A stretch of 33,416 bases of DNA from Natronomonas sp. CBA1123 (GTDB lineage Archaea; Halobacteriota; Halobacteria; Halobacteriales; Haloarculaceae). The stretch covers positions 1-33,416 of the forward strand of contig NZ_WPCC01000037.1 of NCBI RefSeq assembly GCF_009741925.1. Reading direction: 5' to 3'. This document shows positions 31,330 to 33,416 of the stretch, piece by piece. The position numbers and the translations under genes were made by a program. The notes below the pieces were generated by a model that saw only the letters and a list, made by a program, of their open reading frames with translations, was not told where the DNA came from and made no database searches. The stretch's first letter is position 1; every line of letters begins with the position of its first letter.

Positions 31330-31644
31330 CTATTCGACGTGAACCGTCTCCTCGACGACGGTCTGAAAGCCTGCCTCGGTGTCGGCGAAGTTCGCGAGGT
31401 CGGCGCCCGTTCGCTCGACGGCCTCGGAGGCGAGGGCCGTCTCCAGCGCCGCCTCGTCTGCGAAGTACAGTTGGGCGAAGCCGTCGTAACGGCTCTCCTC
31501 GGGGGCTCGCGGTAACGAGGTAGTGTATCGCTCCAGTCTCGGTATCGCCTCGGCCAGCGGGACGTGTTCGGTCAGCCAATGTTCCCGGAAGGCCTCGTGG
31601 TCGAGTCCCTGCTTCCGTACGAGTCCGACGACGACTTTGAGCAT
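31330..31644 (-). CDS. EthD-family (dimeric alpha-beta barrel) protein
   Basis: A small soluble protein of 104 residues with the ferredoxin-like alpha/beta fold of the EthD family. The first strand and helix carry the family pattern: MLKVVVGLVRKQGLDHEAFREHWLTEHVPLAEAIPRLERYT, with the conserved H-W-x3-H. The second half reads YDGFAQLYFADEAALETALASEAVERTGADLANF. EthD relatives support ring-opening or ether degradation and many act as isomerases or stabilising subunits; the substrate cannot be predicted. I chose the ATG at 31644 (MLKVVVG) over 31653 because it begins the first strand and lies at leaderless distance from the TATA-like box at 31668-31676. The upstream beta-propeller gene ends 40 bp before it. 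Confidence 0.8.
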   Translation of the reverse strand: MLKVVVGLVRKQGLDHEAFREHWLTEHVPLAEAIPRLERYTTSLPRAPEESRYDGFAQLYFADEAALETALASEAVERTGADLANFADTEAGFQTVVEETVHVE

Positions 31645-31667
31645 CCCCCTCACCGAGACGACGGGAG

Positions 31668-31676
31668 CAAATAAAC
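31668..31676 (-). promoter_or_regulatory. TATA-like box for the EthD-like gene
   Basis: On the minus strand GTTTATTTG, centred about 28 bp before the ATG at 31644, predicting a leaderless transcript. Confidence 0.45.
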
Positions 31677-31684
31677 CGCCGCTC

Positions 31685-33416
31685 TCACTCGGTGAGCGAT
31701 ACCGTCGTCGTCTCCTCCCACGAGCGCTCGTCGACGACGGTCAGCGACGACTCGCCGAAGACGTAGAGGTAATCGCCGACGTAGGCCGCCCGCCGTGCGC
31801 TGCCGTCGGTGTCGACGGTCGTCTCGACATCCAAGCCGTCGGTGTAGTTGAACACGTAGCCGGTGTCCCCAGCGGGCAGGAAGAACACGCCGTGGCGACG
31901 GTCCAGGAGGAAGGCGTGGTGGCTCTCGCCGACCGCCGACCACCGCTCCTCGAGGATGCGGTCGGTCTCGACGGTGGGGTTCGAGGGCTCGGACACGTCG
32001 AAGACGACGAGTTTCACCTTGCCGTCTTCCTCACCGACACCGAGGATGCGGTCCTCCGAAAGCGGATGGAGATACGACGAGAAGCCGGGGAGTTTCAACT
32101 CGCCTTCGACGGTCGGGTTCTCGGCGTCGGAGAGGTCGACGACGTGGAAGGGGTCGATTCGCCGGAACGTGACGACGTAGGCCTCGTCGTCGGTGTAGCG
32201 GACCGAGTAGATGCGCTCGGTGATGCCCATCCCCTTGACGGACCCCTCGACGTCGAGGTTCTCGTCGAGGACGTAGAGGTCGTTCTCGCTGTCGGTTCCG
32301 AAGGCGCCGTCGACTGTCGTCGCGATGCGGAACTCGCCGTCGCGTTCGTCGAGCGAGAACTGATTCAGCGGCCGGCCGGGAACCGACCCGGTCGCCCCTG
32401 CTTCGACGCTCGGGGCGTCGGTGTCGGCGCCCTCGACGTCGAAGGCGACGATACCGGTCCGCTGGAATCGGCGTTTGTTGTCGGCGGCCCACGCTTGGAG
32501 GTCCTCTTGGAGGGCCCGATCGGCTTCGCGACGCTCGGAGTCGTTCAACCCGGCCAGCCACGAGTCGATGGCCCGCTGTATCTCGAATCGCTTCGACCGC
32601 TGGCTCAACTCGTAGTCCCGAATCTCCTCGATTCGCTCGACGGTGTCGTCGTCGAGGCGGTCGGACTGATTGGTCACGAGGAACTCCGCGACCATATCCG
32701 CCCGATTGAGCGGCTTCGGGTAGGTGACGTACACCGAGTTCGCGGAGACGTAGACGACGCTGTCGCCGCCCGACCCGACGAAGGAGGCGCTGTCGTCGGC
32801 CTCGCCGTCGGTCGGGTCCAACGTCGTCACCGTGTAGGTGGCGTCGGCCGGCGCCGGTTCGCTGGGGTGGTGAATCGAGGCACACGGCACCACCACGTCG
32901 TCCATCGGCCGAATCGGACAGGGACTCCGGCGGTCGACACCGTCGACGGTGACGAGATAGACGGTGCCGGCGTGGAGTCGCGCGGTGACGACGCGGTCCG
33001 AGAGGGATTTCGACCACGTCCGCTCGGGGTTCTCGCGGTCAGCCACGTCGTAGCCGAGGAGTCGGTCGTCCTCGAAGACGACGAGGCTATCGTTGGCCAA
33101 GAGCAGTCGCCCGGAGATATTCAGACGACTCGCCACTTCCGGGGCGGCGGGGTCGGAGGCGTTGACGAGGTGGACGCCGCTTCGGTCCTCCGTCGGCGGT
33201 TCGACTGGCTCGCTTTCGGCGGTCCGGTCTTCGGGAGTGGGTTCCGGCATCGGCGCGGGGCGGACGTGGCGCTGTCGCGTCGCGTAGTACAGTGTGTCGC
33301 TCGTCGTCTTCAGCCGGTCGGGTTCGTCGATGCCCTCGATTTGGACGTTCGTATCGGAGGCACGGCGCTGTGCGCCGCCGGTACCGCCCCCTGCTCCGCC
33401 GTCACCGCCGGCTTCC
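31685..33416 (-). CDS. beta-propeller domain protein (5' partial)
   Basis: A partial protein of about 576 visible residues; the frame is open to the window edge, so its start lies beyond 33416. The upstream in-frame part contains DTNVQIEGIDEPDRLKTTSDTLYYA, the hallmark opening of the secreted Beta_propel family, so the Met codon at 33250 is internal. Later blades show repeated patterns such as VFEDDRLLGYDVADRENP, HVVDLSDAENPTVEGELKLPG, VVFDVSEPSNPTVETD and YLYVFGESSLTVVDERSW. A charged helical insertion of about 90 residues (DTVERIEEIRDYELSQRSKRFEIQRAI to AWAADNKRR) interrupts the blades; this insertion is typical of the family as I recall it. Family proteins are usually anchored or secreted; the signal would lie off the window. 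The function is not known. Promoter not visible. Confidence 0.85.
   Translation of the reverse strand, partial: EAGGDGGAGGGTGGAQRRASDTNVQIEGIDEPDRLKTTSDTLYYATRQRHVRPAPMPEPTPEDRTAESEPVEPPTEDRSGVHLVNASDPAAPEVASRLNISGRLLLANDSLVVFEDDRLLGYDVADRENPERTWSKSLSDRVVTARLHAGTVYLVTVDGVDRRSPCPIRPMDDVVVPCASIHHPSEPAPADATYTVTTLDPTDGEADDSASFVGSGGDSVVYVSANSVYVTYPKPLNRADMVAEFLVTNQSDRLDDDTVERIEEIRDYELSQRSKRFEIQRAIDSWLAGLNDSERREADRALQEDLQAWAADNKRRFQRTGIVAFDVEGADTDAPSVEAGATGSVPGRPLNQFSLDERDGEFRIATTVDGAFGTDSENDLYVLDENLDVEGSVKGMGITERIYSVRYTDDEAYVVTFRRIDPFHVVDLSDAENPTVEGELKLPGFSSYLHPLSEDRILGVGEEDGKVKLVVFDVSEPSNPTVETDRILEERWSAVGESHHAFLLDRRHGVFFLPAGDTGYVFNYTDGLDVETTVDTDGSARRAAYVGDYLYVFGESSLTVVDERSWEETTTVSLTE

Noticed and set aside
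1-33416. CRISPR arrays, tRNA genes, insertion sequences, integrases
   Set aside because: No regularly spaced repeats, cloverleaf-like sequence, transposase or recombinase motif was seen on either strand.

Overview
The window is chromosomal DNA from a haloarchaeon (class Halobacteria). The signs are very high GC, strongly acidic proteins, many twin-arginine (Tat) signal peptides, archaeal TATA-like boxes placed so close to start codons that many messages should be leaderless, and typical haloarchaeal families: a malic enzyme fused to a phosphotransacetylase-like domain, an AbrB-PhoU fusion and PhoX. I cannot name the genus. No tRNA, rRNA, CRISPR array, insertion sequence or integrase was seen.

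Layout. 1-6.7 kb: 3' part of a malic enzyme, a small secreted acidic-repeat protein, a nitrilase-family hydrolase, a formate/nitrite-type channel divergent from a universal stress protein, and an AMP-forming acyl-CoA ligase. 6.8-11 kb: an IclR-type regulator whose promoter and whose downstream neighbour each carry a CCGG-N5-CCGG palindrome, then an AT-rich divergent region leading to a Tat-exported gluconate-dehydrogenase-subunit-3-like protein overlapping a GMC oxidoreductase. 11-14.1 kb: aldo/keto reductase, arylamine N-acetyltransferase, a FilR1-like winged-helix regulator and a small membrane protein. 14.1-26.7 kb: a phosphate and arsenic region with a PhoD-like and a purple-acid-phosphatase-like exported enzyme (translationally coupled), an arsR-acr3-arsC operon, and pstS-pstC-pstA-pstB-phoU plus a second PhoU fused to an AbrB domain. 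26.7-33.4 kb: a DoxX-like protein, small membrane proteins, an HTH regulator, a PhoX phosphatase, a conserved unknown protein, an EthD-like protein and a partial beta-propeller protein.

How it fits together. Three different exported phosphatases could release phosphate outside the cell and the Pst system would import it. The pstS and phoX promoters share an almost identical sequence over and just past the TATA box, suggesting one phosphate regulon; the AbrB-PhoU protein is a natural candidate regulator. The arsenic operon inside this region makes sense because arsenate enters through phosphate transporters.

Caution. Five conserved genes (acyl-CoA ligase, GMC oxidoreductase, N-acetyltransferase, AbrB-PhoU and the unknown protein near 31 kb) are each broken by one short indel, at least three of them in G/C homopolymers. 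This looks more like residual sequencing or assembly error than real gene decay.
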